This document shows, in pieces, positions 45,501 through 54,707 of a DNA stretch of 64,000 nt (positions within the stretch are counted from its first letter, which is position 1; each line of letters opens with the position of its first letter). The notes under the pieces are model-generated. The model saw only the letters and a program-made list of their open reading frames with translations, had not been told where the DNA came from and searched no databases. Source of the DNA: Thiobacillus sp. (lineage in GTDB: Bacteria; Pseudomonadota; Gammaproteobacteria; Burkholderiales; Thiobacillaceae); the NCBI GenBank assembly GCA_024235835.1, contig JACKLQ010000001.1, forward strand, positions 1,426,001 to 1,490,000, given 5' to 3'. The position numbers and the translations under genes are program-made.

Positions 45501-46475
45501 ATGCAGACCCTTCGTATCCTGATCCCTGCCTTCCTGTCTCTCGGCATGGTTCTGCCTGCCCTGGCCTGGGAAGCAAAACCCCTGTCCGAGATCGCCGTCT
45601 ACCCCACCCGCAGCGCCCAGGCCCAGGTGGTGAGCCTCAACGAGAGCCAGGTGGCGGCGGAGATATCCGCGCCCATCCTGCGCCTGCCGCCTGAACCGGG
45701 CCAGATCCTTTCAAAGGGCGCGGTACTGGCAGAACTGGATTGCCGCGACTACATGCTGGCCACCGAAAGCGCCCAGGCCTCCCTGGCAGCCGCCGAGGCC
45801 CAGGTCCGCCTGGCGGAGCAACAGCACCGGCGGGCGTCACAACTGGCCCGGGAAAAGTTCATCTCCGGGGAACTGCTGGACACCCGCGCCACGGAACTGG
45901 ACGCGGCCCGGGCCAGCGTGGCCGTGAACCGGGCCGTTTTGAAGACGTCGAAGCGCCAGGAGGACAAGTGCGTGGTGCGGGCCCCCTTCCCTGCCGTGGT
46001 GGTTGAACGCCTGGCCCAGGTGGGCGAGATGGCCGTGCCAGGCACGCCCCTGGTGAGGTTGCTGGACCGCTCCCGCATACAGGTCAGGGCGGAAGTCCAG
46101 GAAGGTGATGTGGCGGGACTGTTCCAGGCCCGCCACATCACCTTCGTGTCTCCCTCGGGCAACCATCCCCTCCGGCTGTTGCGCATCTCCCCGGCCCAGG
46201 CCCGCGCCACGCGGCTGTCAGAGGCCCGGCTGGCGTTCCAGTCCCGGTCGGCGGCCCCTGGTACCAGCGGCCAGGTCCGCTGGACCTCACCCCAGCCCTA
46301 CCTGCCCGCGAACGTGGTGGTACGCCGTGACGGCCGCCTGGGGGTCTTCGTGGCGGATGGCAACACGATCCGCTTCGTAGCCCTGCCCGAGGCCCAGGAA
46401 GGCAGGCCTGCTCCGGCCGGCGGCCTGGGCAAGGCTGCCGCCATCGTTGTGAACGGTGCGGGCGAACTCCGCTGA
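45501..46475 (+). CDS. RND efflux periplasmic adaptor (HlyD/MFP family)
   Basis: Membrane fusion protein linking an inner-membrane RND pump to an outer membrane channel. A signal peptide (FLSLGMVLPALA) is followed by a biotinyl-lipoyl-like half (EISAPILRLPPEPGQILSKG), a helical hairpin (about residues 90-150, Ala/Glu/Arg-rich) and the returning lipoyl half (CVVRAPFPAVVVERLAQVGE). 324 residues, shorter than AcrA-type adaptors. The pump gene follows by 22 bases. Confidence 0.88.
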   Translation: MQTLRILIPAFLSLGMVLPALAWEAKPLSEIAVYPTRSAQAQVVSLNESQVAAEISAPILRLPPEPGQILSKGAVLAELDCRDYMLATESAQASLAAAEAQVRLAEQQHRRASQLAREKFISGELLDTRATELDAARASVAVNRAVLKTSKRQEDKCVVRAPFPAVVVERLAQVGEMAVPGTPLVRLLDRSRIQVRAEVQEGDVAGLFQARHITFVSPSGNHPLRLLRISPAQARATRLSEARLAFQSRSAAPGTSGQVRWTSPQPYLPANVVVRRDGRLGVFVADGNTIRFVALPEAQEGRPAPAGGLGKAAAIVVNGAGELR

Positions 46476-46497
46476 GAAAGCCCCGGCCGCCTTGACG

Positions 46498-49400
46498 ATG
46501 CGCTTCTACGAAGCCCTCATCCGCAACCATCCCCTGGCCAACATCGCCTTCGTGGTAGTGCTCACCATGGGGGTGCTGGCCTACCGGGCCATGCCCCGGG
46601 AGCAGGACCCGGAGATCAATTTCAACTGGCTGGCGGTAACGGCGATCCTGCCCGGTGCAGGGGCTGCGGACGTGGAGAAGAAGGTCACCCAGCCCCTGGA
46701 GGACGCCATCGCCCGCATAGGCGACATCCGCTTCATCTCCAGCACCAGCCGGGAAGGGGTATCCACCATCCTGGTGCGTTTCCGGGACATATCGCCCCGG
46801 GTGTTCGACAAGCGGGTGACGGACCTGCGCCGGGAAGTCCAGGCCGCCACGGACCGGGACCTGCCGCCGGAAGTGGACGACCCCCTGGTGCAGGAGATCA
46901 CCACCAACAACGGCTTCCCTTCAGCAATGCTGTTGGTGGAAGGCCCTGCCTACGACGAAACCCTGCGGGACACTGCCCGCCGGGTCAAGGTGGATCTGGA
47001 ACGCATGGCCGGGGTGGATACCGTGTTCGCCACCGGCCTGGCGGACCCGGAACTACGCGTCACCCTGCGGCCCGAGGCCCTGGCAGCCCGGGGCCTGGAT
47101 GCTACCCGGGTAGCGGACGCCGTGGCCGGCTGGTTCCAGGACACGCCGGCGGGCCGGGTACGGGTGGGTGACACGGAATGGCTGCTGCGGGTGTTCGGCC
47201 AGGAGGTCTCGCCGCCCCACCTGGCCAGGCTCACGGTGCCCTCACCCAAGGGCGAGAGCCTGCCCCTGGAGGACCTGGCGGAGCTTTCCCGGGCCCGGGC
47301 CAGGCCCACCACCCTGGTCACCACCGACAGCCACCCCGGCGTGCTGCTGGCCATCAACAAGAAATCCCAGGTCAACACCCTGGAACTGGTGGAACGGATC
47401 ATCGCCTACCGGGCCGACCAGAACAAGGTCCTGAAAGGCACCGGCCTGGTACTGTCCCTCCTGGACGACCAGACGGTTCCTACCCGCCAGGCCATCGGTG
47501 TCATGCAGAACAATGCCCTGCTGGGCCTGGCCCTGGTGTTCCTGGTGTCCTGGCTGTTTCTGGGCACCCGCATGGCCGCCCTCATCAGCCTGGGGGTGCC
47601 CTTCTCCCTGGCAGGCACGTTCTGGATGCTCTCCAGCTTCGGCTTCACCCTGAACATGACCGTCCTGCTGGGCATCATCATCGTATTGGGCATGCTGGTG
47701 GACGACGCGGTGGTAATCCTGGAGGACATCTATTACCGCATGAACCGGGGTACCGAGGCCCTGGCGGCCGCTACCCGGGCCGTCAGCAGCGTGGGCCTGC
47801 CAGTACTCAGTTCGGTCATGACCACCATGGCCGCCTTCCTGCCCCTGATCCTGCTGCCTGGCATCGTCGGCAAGTTCATGATGGTGGTGCCCCTGGTGGT
47901 GACCATCGCCCTGGCCATCAGCCTGGTGGAGGCCTTCTGGATGCTGCCCGCCCACGTGGCGGTGCTGAAGCCCGACTTCTCCCGTCCTTCCCGCCTGGCG
48001 GCCTGGCGCGCCCACTTCAACCTCGGCCTGCGGATCAAGTACGCCCGCCTGCTGCTGCTCTCCCTGCGCCATGCCTGGGCCACCTCCATCGCCCTGCTGC
48101 TGGCCCTGGCCCTGGCCATCTACGCCGTGGCCGGGGGCTGGGTAAAGCAGCAGTTTTTCGCCATGGACCCCATCCGCATCTTCTACGTGAACCTGGACAT
48201 GCCGCCGGACACGGCCCTGGACGTGACCCTGGCCCGCACCCAGGTGCTGGAGCAGGCCGTGGCCAACCGCCTGGACGGAAAGGAAGTGCGGGCCACCGCC
48301 AGTTATGCGGGCCTCAAGTTCACGGAGACGGAGCCCTTCTACGGCGACGCCTACGGCCAGGTGGTGGTATCCCTGCTGCCCCGGGAGGGGGCCATGCGGA
48401 CCACGGACGCGGTGATCGCGGGCATCCGCCGGGACATCGAGGCCCTGCCACTGGGGGGCCAAATCAGCTTCACCATGCTGTCCGGCGGCCCGCCGTCCCA
48501 GAAGCCGGTGAAGGTACGACTGCGGGGCGACGACTACCCGGCCCTGCGGCGGGCCGCGGATGATCTGCGGGGCATCGTGGCCAGAGTACCCGGCAGCCGG
48601 GACGTGACCGACGACGACCTGCCGGGGCGCCGTGAGTTCGTGCTGCGGGTGGACCCGGACGCGGTACGGGCCACGGGCATGGACCCGTCGCGGGTAGCCC
48701 GCCTGGCCCGCCTCCACACCGACGGCGAGATCGTGGCCGTGGCCAGGGACGCGGGGGAGAGAGTGGAAGTCCGGGTGCTGGGCCCCCAGCGCAGCTTCGG
48801 CGACGTGGCCCAGGCCCTGGACGCCCCCGTGGCCCTGGCCACTGGCGCCACCACGACCCTGGGCAGCCTGGTCACCGCCGAGGCCCGCATCGCCAAGGGG
48901 GTCATCAAGCGCTACGACCTGCGCCGGGCCATCACCGTGGAAGCGGACCTGGACAAGGCCATCACCGACACCCTGGCCGCCAACGACTTCATCAGAACGG
49001 AGTGGTCCCGCATTGCACCCCGCCACCCCGGCGTGAACATCGACTTTTCCGGCGAACTGGATGACATCCAGGAAAGCCTGGACGCCATGCCGGGCCTGTT
49101 CCTGCTGGGTGTTGGACTCATCTACGTGATCCTGGCGGCCCTGTTCCGCAGCTACTGGCAACCCTTGATGATCCTGGCCACAGTGCCCATGGCCTTCACC
49201 GGCGTGGTCTTCGGCCTGTTGGTGTCGGCCAACCCCCTCTCCCTTTATGGCCTTTACGGCATCGTCGCCCTCACGGGTATCGCCGTTAACGCCGCCATCG
49301 TTCTCATCGACGCCGCCAACGACCGCTTGGGATCGGGCATGGGCGTGCTCCATGCCGCCGTATATGCCGCCCGCCGCCGGGTGGTGCCCATCCTAATCAC

Positions 49401-49620
49401 CACCACCACAACCATCGGCGGACTCATGTCCCTGGCTGTGGGCCTGGGGGGCAAGTCTCTCATCTGGGGGCCCGTGGCCTCCGCCATCGTCTGGGGCCTG
49501 GCGGTGTCCACGCTCCTGACCCTGTTCGTCATTCCCCTGCTGTACTGGCTGTTCATGGGACGGCGGGGACGTGGCGTCTTCACCAGGTGGGGTCGCCATG
49601 CAGGCAACATCGCCCCGTGA
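46498..49620 (+). CDS. RND efflux pump permease (AcrB/MexB-like)
   Basis: Proton-driven inner-membrane exporter with 12 expected membrane helices and two periplasmic loops. The first helix (NIAFVVVLTMGVLAYRAM) is followed by PREQDPEINFNW. The proton-relay Asp pair occurs in GIIIVLGMLVDDAVVILEDI (about residue 400). The second half ends with GLYGIVALTGIAVNAAIVLI. 1040 residues. Start ATG 46498 (MRFYEALIRN) is chosen; GTG 46456 would overlap the adaptor. No outer-membrane factor gene is adjacent. Substrates cannot be predicted. Confidence 0.9.
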   Translation: MRFYEALIRNHPLANIAFVVVLTMGVLAYRAMPREQDPEINFNWLAVTAILPGAGAADVEKKVTQPLEDAIARIGDIRFISSTSREGVSTILVRFRDISPRVFDKRVTDLRREVQAATDRDLPPEVDDPLVQEITTNNGFPSAMLLVEGPAYDETLRDTARRVKVDLERMAGVDTVFATGLADPELRVTLRPEALAARGLDATRVADAVAGWFQDTPAGRVRVGDTEWLLRVFGQEVSPPHLARLTVPSPKGESLPLEDLAELSRARARPTTLVTTDSHPGVLLAINKKSQVNTLELVERIIAYRADQNKVLKGTGLVLSLLDDQTVPTRQAIGVMQNNALLGLALVFLVSWLFLGTRMAALISLGVPFSLAGTFWMLSSFGFTLNMTVLLGIIIVLGMLVDDAVVILEDIYYRMNRGTEALAAATRAVSSVGLPVLSSVMTTMAAFLPLILLPGIVGKFMMVVPLVVTIALAISLVEAFWMLPAHVAVLKPDFSRPSRLAAWRAHFNLGLRIKYARLLLLSLRHAWATSIALLLALALAIYAVAGGWVKQQFFAMDPIRIFYVNLDMPPDTALDVTLARTQVLEQAVANRLDGKEVRATASYAGLKFTETEPFYGDAYGQVVVSLLPREGAMRTTDAVIAGIRRDIEALPLGGQISFTMLSGGPPSQKPVKVRLRGDDYPALRRAADDLRGIVARVPGSRDVTDDDLPGRREFVLRVDPDAVRATGMDPSRVARLARLHTDGEIVAVARDAGERVEVRVLGPQRSFGDVAQALDAPVALATGATTTLGSLVTAEARIAKGVIKRYDLRRAITVEADLDKAITDTLAANDFIRTEWSRIAPRHPGVNIDFSGELDDIQESLDAMPGLFLLGVGLIYVILAALFRSYWQPLMILATVPMAFTGVVFGLLVSANPLSLYGLYGIVALTGIAVNAAIVLIDAANDRLGSGMGVLHAAVYAARRRVVPILITTTTTIGGLMSLAVGLGGKSLIWGPVASAIVWGLAVSTLLTLFVIPLLYWLFMGRRGRGVFTRWGRHAGNIAP

Positions 49621-50875
49621 ACTTCTGATCGGCGCCTTTCATGCCGCCTTGGCGGCAGTGAAGGCAGAGGCCCTCCTGCCGGCACACCTGCCTCCGCCCC
49701 CTGAAGGAAAACTCATCGTCGTGGCTGGGGGCAAGGCCGCCGCCGACATGGCCGCCTGCGTGGAACGCCACTATCCCCCTGATGTCTCCATGGCAGGCAT
49801 CGCCATCACCCGCCACGGCCACGGCAAGCCAACCCGGCGCATCCGGGTGGTGGAGGCCGGCCACCCCCTGCCTGACCGTGATGGCCTGGCCGCGGCCGAG
49901 ACGGCTCTGGATCTGGTACGGGACGCGAGGCCGGAGGACCGGGTACTGGCCCTCATCTCCGGCGGCGGCTCCAGCCTGCTGACCCTGCCGGTAGAGGAAC
50001 TCACCCTGGCTGACATTCAGGCCACGATGCGGGGCTTGTTGCTTTCGGGCGCCCCCATCGCCCACATCAACTGCGTACGCAAGCACCTGTCACGTACTTT
50101 GGGTGGGCGCATGGCCCAGGCCTGCATCGCGTCTGTAACCGCCCTGCTACTCTCCGACGTGGCGGGAGACGACCCGGGCGTCATCGCCTCCGGGCCCTTC
50201 GCGGCAGACGCCACCACCTTCGCCGATGCCCTGGCCGTCCTGGAACAATGGCATGTCGTCGTGCCAACCCCAGTCCTGGCCTACCTGGAACTCGGCAACT
50301 CCGGCGCCGTACAGGACACCCCCAAGGCCGGGCATGCCTGCTTTGCTAGGATTGACTCCCGCGTCATAGGCAATGGGGGCACCGCCCTGACAGGGGCAGC
50401 AGGCTATCTGCGAGCCCGGGGCCTGGATCCGGTGGTGCTGGGAGACCACTTCTCAGGCGAGGCCCGGAACTTGGCGCGGGAGTTCGCAGTACTGGCCAGA
50501 GCACAGACCCGCCAGCAGACCGGCACGCCTCCCCGGGTACTGCTGTCAGGTGGCGAGGCCCAGGTGACCGTGCACGGCCGGGGCCGGGGCGGGCGCAACG
50601 CCGAGTTCATGCTGGCCCTGGCCCTGGAATTGAACGGCATGGCAGGAGTCCACGCTCTCGCGGCTGACACGGACGGGATTGACGGCACGGAGGATAACGC
50701 CGGCGTTCTGCTGGCCCCGGACACCCTGGCCAGGGCCGAAGCCCTGGGGATGAACGGCCGGGCCTGCCTGGATGACAACGACGGCTACGGTTTCTTCGCC
50801 GCCCTGGGTGACCTCTTGGTAACCGGGCCCACCCTCACTAATGCAAATGACTTTCGGGCGATCCTGCTAGCCTGA
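49598..50875 (+). CDS. Glycerate 2-kinase (DUF4147/MOFRL family)
   Basis: Phosphorylates D-glycerate, probably to 2-phosphoglycerate; homologues are named GckA or TtuD and older annotations say hydroxypyruvate reductase. The N-terminal DUF4147 domain (LIVVAGGKAAADMAACVERH, LALISGGGSSLLTLPVEEL) precedes a C-terminal MOFRL domain (VLLSGGEAQVTVHGRGRGGR, NAEFMLALALELNG). 425 residues. Its start overlaps the RND gene by 23 bases with a G-rich ribosome binding site. Its end overlaps the convergent SAM hydroxide adenosyltransferase gene by 38 bases. Confidence 0.9.
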   Translation: MQATSPRELLIGAFHAALAAVKAEALLPAHLPPPPEGKLIVVAGGKAAADMAACVERHYPPDVSMAGIAITRHGHGKPTRRIRVVEAGHPLPDRDGLAAAETALDLVRDARPEDRVLALISGGGSSLLTLPVEELTLADIQATMRGLLLSGAPIAHINCVRKHLSRTLGGRMAQACIASVTALLLSDVAGDDPGVIASGPFAADATTFADALAVLEQWHVVVPTPVLAYLELGNSGAVQDTPKAGHACFARIDSRVIGNGGTALTGAAGYLRARGLDPVVLGDHFSGEARNLAREFAVLARAQTRQQTGTPPRVLLSGGEAQVTVHGRGRGGRNAEFMLALALELNGMAGVHALAADTDGIDGTEDNAGVLLAPDTLARAEALGMNGRACLDDNDGYGFFAALGDLLVTGPTLTNANDFRAILLA

Positions 50876-51584
50876 CCTGGTCCCCCACTTTCAGGCCCAG
50901 CAGGGCGGCCGCGCTGACCCGGTTGGCAGCGATCTCCACCAAACCAACGCTGTTGACATACCAAAAGGCCTCGCCCTTAGCGGCCTCCGAAAAGGTGCAG
51001 CGCCAGCCCAGCGACTTTCCCTTGACCTCCACGCTGCAGTCCGTTTCTGCCAGCCCGCCCCGGATGCCGGTCCAGGCGTTGCCGTAATGGTCGATGTAGA
51101 GGACGCGTGGCAGGTCGGCGGCATCAAACTGAACGTCCAGACTGGCTGGGACGAGTCTTGCCTCTGGGAAACGGTCTGATGCAATGTCCGCAGCGATGGG
51201 CGCGAACAAATCCCGTCCATGAAAGGTGGCACTCAGTCCCTCGGGCCGCCAGTTGATCCGCCAGACCCGGGCATCATCGGCCCTGATGGCGACGACGGAA
51301 AGGAGGCCGTTGTCCGGGCCGACGTACCAACGGCCATCCGCCTCCAGCAGTACCGCTTCCCTGGGACCGCCCACCCCCGGATCCACCACGCACAGGAATA
51401 CGGCCCCGGGAGGAAAGCCCGCAACGAGGGCGGCCAGCAGGTGGGCGCCGGCATGGGCGTTGAAGTCCGGCACCCCATGGAGCAGGTCGATGACGGGAAC
51501 ATGGGGCGCGGCCTGGGCGAGTCGAGCCTTGATCTGGCCCACATAAGGGTCCTGCCAACCGTAATCAGTAAACAGTATGAGCAT
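50838..51584 (-). CDS. S-adenosyl-L-methionine hydroxide adenosyltransferase family protein
   Basis: DUF62-type enzyme that uses water to split SAM into adenosine and methionine. LFTDYGWQDPYVGQIKARL at the N-terminus supplies the conserved Asp; FLCVVDPGVGG and WYVGPDNGLLS are the other signatures, followed by FHGRDLFAPIAADIA. The C-terminal barrel begins near YIDHYGNAWTGI. 248 residues. It lies downstream of the rplQ terminator, so it probably has its own promoter or depends on read-through. Physiological role is uncertain. Confidence 0.9.
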   Translation of the reverse strand: MLILFTDYGWQDPYVGQIKARLAQAAPHVPVIDLLHGVPDFNAHAGAHLLAALVAGFPPGAVFLCVVDPGVGGPREAVLLEADGRWYVGPDNGLLSVVAIRADDARVWRINWRPEGLSATFHGRDLFAPIAADIASDRFPEARLVPASLDVQFDAADLPRVLYIDHYGNAWTGIRGGLAETDCSVEVKGKSLGWRCTFSEAAKGEAFWYVNSVGLVEIAANRVSAAALLGLKVGDQVRLAGSPESHLH

Positions 51585-51598
51585 GGCGAAATACCAAT

Positions 51599-51625
51599 AA
51601 AAAAGCCGGCTGTTGCCGGCTTTTT
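51599..51625 (-). terminator. Intrinsic terminator of the ribosomal alpha operon
   Basis: AAAGCCGGC-TGTT-GCCGGCTTT is a perfect 9-bp stem flanked by A and T runs, 20 bases after the rplQ stop. The near-symmetric tails mean it could work in both directions, but the minus-strand ribosomal operon is the obvious user. Confidence 0.88.
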
Positions 51626-51645
51626 ATCACACCTGGTCTGGTTGC

Positions 51646-52035
51646 TTATTCAGCGGTGGGGGCTTCCTCGGCGGAAGGTGCGCGGTCCACCAGTTCGACG
51701 AAGGCCATGGGGGCATTGTCGCCCTGGCGGAAGCCGAACTTGAGGATGCGCAAATAGCCGCCGGGACGGCTCATGAAGCGGGGGCCCAGGTCGTCGAACA
51801 GCTTCACCACCATGTCCCGGTCACGCAGGCGGGAGAAGGCCAGACGCCGGTTGGCCAGGGTGGGTTTCTTGCCCAGGGTGATGAGGGGCTCCACCACCTT
51901 GCGCAGTTCCTTGGCCTTGGGCAGCGTGGTCTTTATGGCCTCGTGCTTCAGCAGGGCATTGGACAGGTTGCGCAACAAGGCAGCACGATGGCTGCTGGTG
52001 CGGTTGAGTTTGCGGTTCGAGAGACGATGACGCAT
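51646..52035 (-). CDS. rplQ: 50S ribosomal protein L17
   Basis: Large-subunit protein near the exit tunnel. MRHRLSNRKLNRTSSHRAAL then LLRNLSNALLKHEAIKTT is the conserved L17 N-terminus. 129 residues. Last gene of the alpha operon, followed by a strong intrinsic terminator. The acidic, Ala/Glu-rich tail is a normal variable extension. Confidence 0.98.
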   Translation of the reverse strand: MRHRLSNRKLNRTSSHRAALLRNLSNALLKHEAIKTTLPKAKELRKVVEPLITLGKKPTLANRRLAFSRLRDRDMVVKLFDDLGPRFMSRPGGYLRILKFGFRQGDNAPMAFVELVDRAPSAEEAPTAE

Positions 52036-52069
52036 TTTTTATTACCTTTATATCGGGGCCAGATGGGGA

Positions 52070-53071
52070 TCAGGCCTTGTCCAGGCCCATGGGAGGCCAG
52101 TTTTCCAGCTTCATGCCAAGGGTCAATCCACGGGCAGCGAGCACATCCTTGATCTCGTTCAGGGACTTGCGGCCCAGGTTGGGAGTTTTCAGCAATTCGG
52201 TTTCCGTACGCTGGATCAGATCGCCAATGTAGTAGATGTTCTCGGCCTTGAGGCAATTGGCGGAACGTACCGTGAGTTCCAATTCGTCCACGGGACGAAG
52301 CAGGATGGGATCCACCTGGGGCGCGGACACGCCACCACGCATGGCGACGGGCTGATCACCTGTAGTGGCCACGCCACGCAGGTCCGCGAAGGAGGACAAC
52401 TGCTCGATGAGTACCCTGGCAGCGGTTCTCACGGCCTCGGCGGGTTCGATCACGCCGTTGGTCTCGATGTCAAGGATCAGCTTGTCCATGTCGGTGCGCT
52501 GTTCCACGCGGGCACTCTCGACACTGAAACTCACCTTCTTCACAGGGCTATACAGGGCATCGACCATGATCACACCCACGGGTCGGCTCTCGTCCGTCTG
52601 AACACGGGTGTTGGCGGGTACGTAGCCACGGCCGCTCTCCACCTTGATTTCCATCTCCAGTTTGCCGCCCTTGGTCAGGTTGGCGATCACATGATCGGGA
52701 TTCAGGATTTCCACGTCATGCCCAGCCAGTATGTCAGCCGCAGTGACAGGACCTTCTCCGGCCTTGTTCACGGTGATCAGCGCATCGTCGCGGCTGTTCA
52801 GTTTCACAGCCAGGCCCTTCAGGTTAAGGAGAATGTCCACCACGTCTTCCTGCACTCCCTCCATGGCGGAGTACTCATGCACCACGCCGGAAATGCGCAC
52901 TTCCGTGGGGGCATACCCTTTCATGGAGGAAAGCAGGATGCGGCGCAGGGCATTGCCGAGCGTATGGCCGTAGCCACGCTCGAAAGGCTCCAGGGTGATC
53001 CGGGCCTGACGGGGGGAAATGCTGTTGACCTCAACAATGCGGGGTTTCAGCAGTTCGCCGGTGTTAGACAT
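52070..53071 (-). CDS. rpoA: RNA polymerase alpha subunit
   Basis: Scaffold and promoter-contact subunit of RNA polymerase. The N-terminal dimerisation domain includes FERGYGHTLGNALRRILLSS, and the C-terminal domain (about residues 250-325) has ELTVRSANCLKAENIYYIGD and LLKTPNLGRKSLNEIKDVL for UP-element and activator binding. 333 residues, normal. Position between rpsD and rplQ is canonical. Confidence 0.98.
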   Translation of the reverse strand: MSNTGELLKPRIVEVNSISPRQARITLEPFERGYGHTLGNALRRILLSSMKGYAPTEVRISGVVHEYSAMEGVQEDVVDILLNLKGLAVKLNSRDDALITVNKAGEGPVTAADILAGHDVEILNPDHVIANLTKGGKLEMEIKVESGRGYVPANTRVQTDESRPVGVIMVDALYSPVKKVSFSVESARVEQRTDMDKLILDIETNGVIEPAEAVRTAARVLIEQLSSFADLRGVATTGDQPVAMRGGVSAPQVDPILLRPVDELELTVRSANCLKAENIYYIGDLIQRTETELLKTPNLGRKSLNEIKDVLAARGLTLGMKLENWPPMGLDKA

Positions 53072-53099
53072 AGTTTGCTTCCTTCAGTGAGGCGGGCAA

Positions 53100-53726
53100 T
53101 TACTTGGAATACAGTTCGATGACCAAGTGCTCGTTGATGGTGGAGGGCAGCTCGGTCCGCTGGGGCAGGGCCTTGAAGGTACCCTTCAGGGCCTTGGCAT
53201 CCACTTCCACCCACTCGGGGAAGCCGCGGCCTTCGGCGGCCTCTGCGGCTGCCTTCACGCGCAGATGGGTCTTGGCCTGGGCGGCCACTTCAACCACATC
53301 ACCGGGTTTCACCTGGTAGGACGGAATGTTCACGCGCCGGCCATTCACCAGTATGCCGTTGTGGCGAACCACCTGCCGGGCCTCGTTGCGGGAAGCGCTG
53401 AAGCCCATGCGGTAGGCCACGCTGTCAAGACGGGACTCCAGTATCTGCAGCAGGTTTTCGCCGGTCACACCCTTGCGACGGTCGGCCTCGAAGTAGGTCA
53501 GGCGGAATTGGCGCTCCAGCACGCCGTAGATGCGGCGGATCTTCTGCTTCTCGCGCAGCTGGGTGCCGTAGTCGGACAGCCGGGTCTGCTTGGCGCCGTG
53601 CTGGCCGGGGGCCTGGTTACGCCGCTCGATGGCGCACTTGTCGCTCATGCATTTCTCGCCCTTCAGGAAGAGCTTTTCACCTTCGCGGCGGCACTGGCGG
53701 CATTTGGGGTCTAGGTTGCGGGCCAC
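53100..53726 (-). CDS. rpsD: 30S ribosomal protein S4
   Basis: Primary 16S rRNA-binding protein and, in E. coli, translational repressor of the alpha operon. 208 residues with MARNLDPKCRQCRREGEKLF and the S4 domain SRLDSVAYRMGFSASRNEAR then QVVRHNGILVNG. It has two CxxC-like cysteines at the N-terminus (CRQC), with further Cys at 27 and 32, consistent with the zinc-binding form. Confidence 0.98.
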   Translation of the reverse strand: MARNLDPKCRQCRREGEKLFLKGEKCMSDKCAIERRNQAPGQHGAKQTRLSDYGTQLREKQKIRRIYGVLERQFRLTYFEADRRKGVTGENLLQILESRLDSVAYRMGFSASRNEARQVVRHNGILVNGRRVNIPSYQVKPGDVVEVAAQAKTHLRVKAAAEAAEGRGFPEWVEVDAKALKGTFKALPQRTELPSTINEHLVIELYSK

Positions 53727-53737
53727 GTTTGCTCTCC

Positions 53738-54130
53738 TTAGATACGACGCTTCTTGGGCGGACGGCAGCCGTTATGGGGCACGGGCGTCACGTCAGAAAT
53801 GCTGGTGATTTTGTAGCCCAGCGCATTCAGGGCACGCACGGTGGAATCACGGCCTGGTCCAGGTCCCTTGATACGCACTTCCAGGTTCTTCACGCCGTAT
53901 TCCAGTGCCATCTTGCCGGCATTTTCAGCGGCCACCTGGGCAGCGAAGGGAGTGCTCTTGCGAGAACCCTTGAAGCCTGCGCCACCTGCGGTAGCCCAGG
54001 CCAGGGCGTTGCCCTGACGGTCGGTGATGGTCACGATGGTGTTGTTGAAGGAGGCGTGGATGTGAGCTACGCCATCAGCCACATTCTTCTTAACCTTCTT
54101 GCGCACGCGCGCGGCGGTTGCCTTAGCCAT
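53738..54130 (-). CDS. rpsK: 30S ribosomal protein S11
   Basis: Small-subunit platform protein. ADGVAHIHASFNNTIVTITD and the C-terminal VTPVPHNGCRPPKKRRI are diagnostic. 130 residues. Twelve bases after rpsM in the alpha operon. Confidence 0.98.
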   Translation of the reverse strand: MAKATAARVRKKVKKNVADGVAHIHASFNNTIVTITDRQGNALAWATAGGAGFKGSRKSTPFAAQVAAENAGKMALEYGVKNLEVRIKGPGPGRDSTVRALNALGYKITSISDVTPVPHNGCRPPKKRRI

Positions 54131-54142
54131 GTCCTAGTCCTG

Positions 54143-54505
54143 TTACTTCTTGATTTGCTGCTGCTTGCGGGGGCCCTTGCGGGTACGTGCGTTTGTGCGG
54201 GTACGCTGACCCCGTACGGGCAGGCCACGACGATGGCGGGTGCCACGGTAGCAACCAATGTCCATCAAGCGCTTGATGTTCATGGTGGTTTCGCGGCGGA
54301 GGTCGCCCTCCACCGTGAACTTGCCTACTCCGTCGCGCAGTTTATCCACGTCGGAGTCGGACAGATCCTTCACCTTGACGGTCGGGCTTACGCCGGCCTC
54401 TTGGCAGATGACGCGCGCACGGGCGCGACCAATGCCGTAGACCGCGGTCAACGCGATCTCGACATGCTTATGGTTCGGGATGTTTACCCCAGCAATCCGG
54501 GCCAT
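54143..54505 (-). CDS. rpsM: 30S ribosomal protein S13
   Basis: Small-subunit head protein that contacts tRNA and forms intersubunit bridges. MARIAGVNIPNHKHVEIALT, RRETTMNIKRLMDIGCYRG and the basic tail RGQRTRTNARTRKGPRKQ are diagnostic. 120 residues. First gene of the alpha operon, directly behind a good sigma70 promoter. Confidence 0.98.
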   Translation of the reverse strand: MARIAGVNIPNHKHVEIALTAVYGIGRARARVICQEAGVSPTVKVKDLSDSDVDKLRDGVGKFTVEGDLRRETTMNIKRLMDIGCYRGTRHRRGLPVRGQRTRTNARTRKGPRKQQQIKK

Positions 54506-54535
54506 GAACTAACCCCCAGCAATCGAAAACTGTAA

Positions 54536-54565
54536 ATTATATTGATACCACTCGCCATCTGGCAA
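54536..54565 (-). promoter_or_regulatory. Sigma70 promoter of the alpha operon
   Basis: On the minus strand TTGCCA (54565-54560) and a perfect TATAAT (54541-54536) are 18 bases apart, ending about 30 bases before the rpsM ATG. In E. coli the alpha operon promoter also sits directly upstream of rpsM. The resulting leader would be only about 25 nt, too short for the E. coli S4-binding pseudoknot unless it extends into the coding region. Confidence 0.7.
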
Positions 54566-54571
54566 GCAGAA

Positions 54572-54685
54572 TCAGCCTTGACGTTGTTTGTGACGTGCTT
54601 CGGAGCAGATCACGCGCACTACACCATTGCGGCGCACGATCTTGCACTTGCGGCAAATCTTCTTTACAGAGGCTTGAACACGCAT
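54572..54685 (-). CDS. rpmJ: 50S ribosomal protein L36
   Basis: Smallest large-subunit protein, 37 residues: MRVQASVKKICRKCKIVRRN ending in RQG. The zinc ligands C11, C14, C27 and H32 are all present, so this is the zinc-binding (C+) form. Position between infA and rpsM is the standard end of the spc operon. Confidence 0.96.
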   Translation of the reverse strand: MRVQASVKKICRKCKIVRRNGVVRVICSEARHKQRQG

Positions 54686-54707
54686 GTTCGGCTCCTTTAT
54701 CTAAAAA

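Noticed and set aside
47242..49353. 703-codon minus-strand ORF inside the RND permease gene
   Set aside because: Shadow of a clear RND protein; composition is dominated by Gly, Gln and His.
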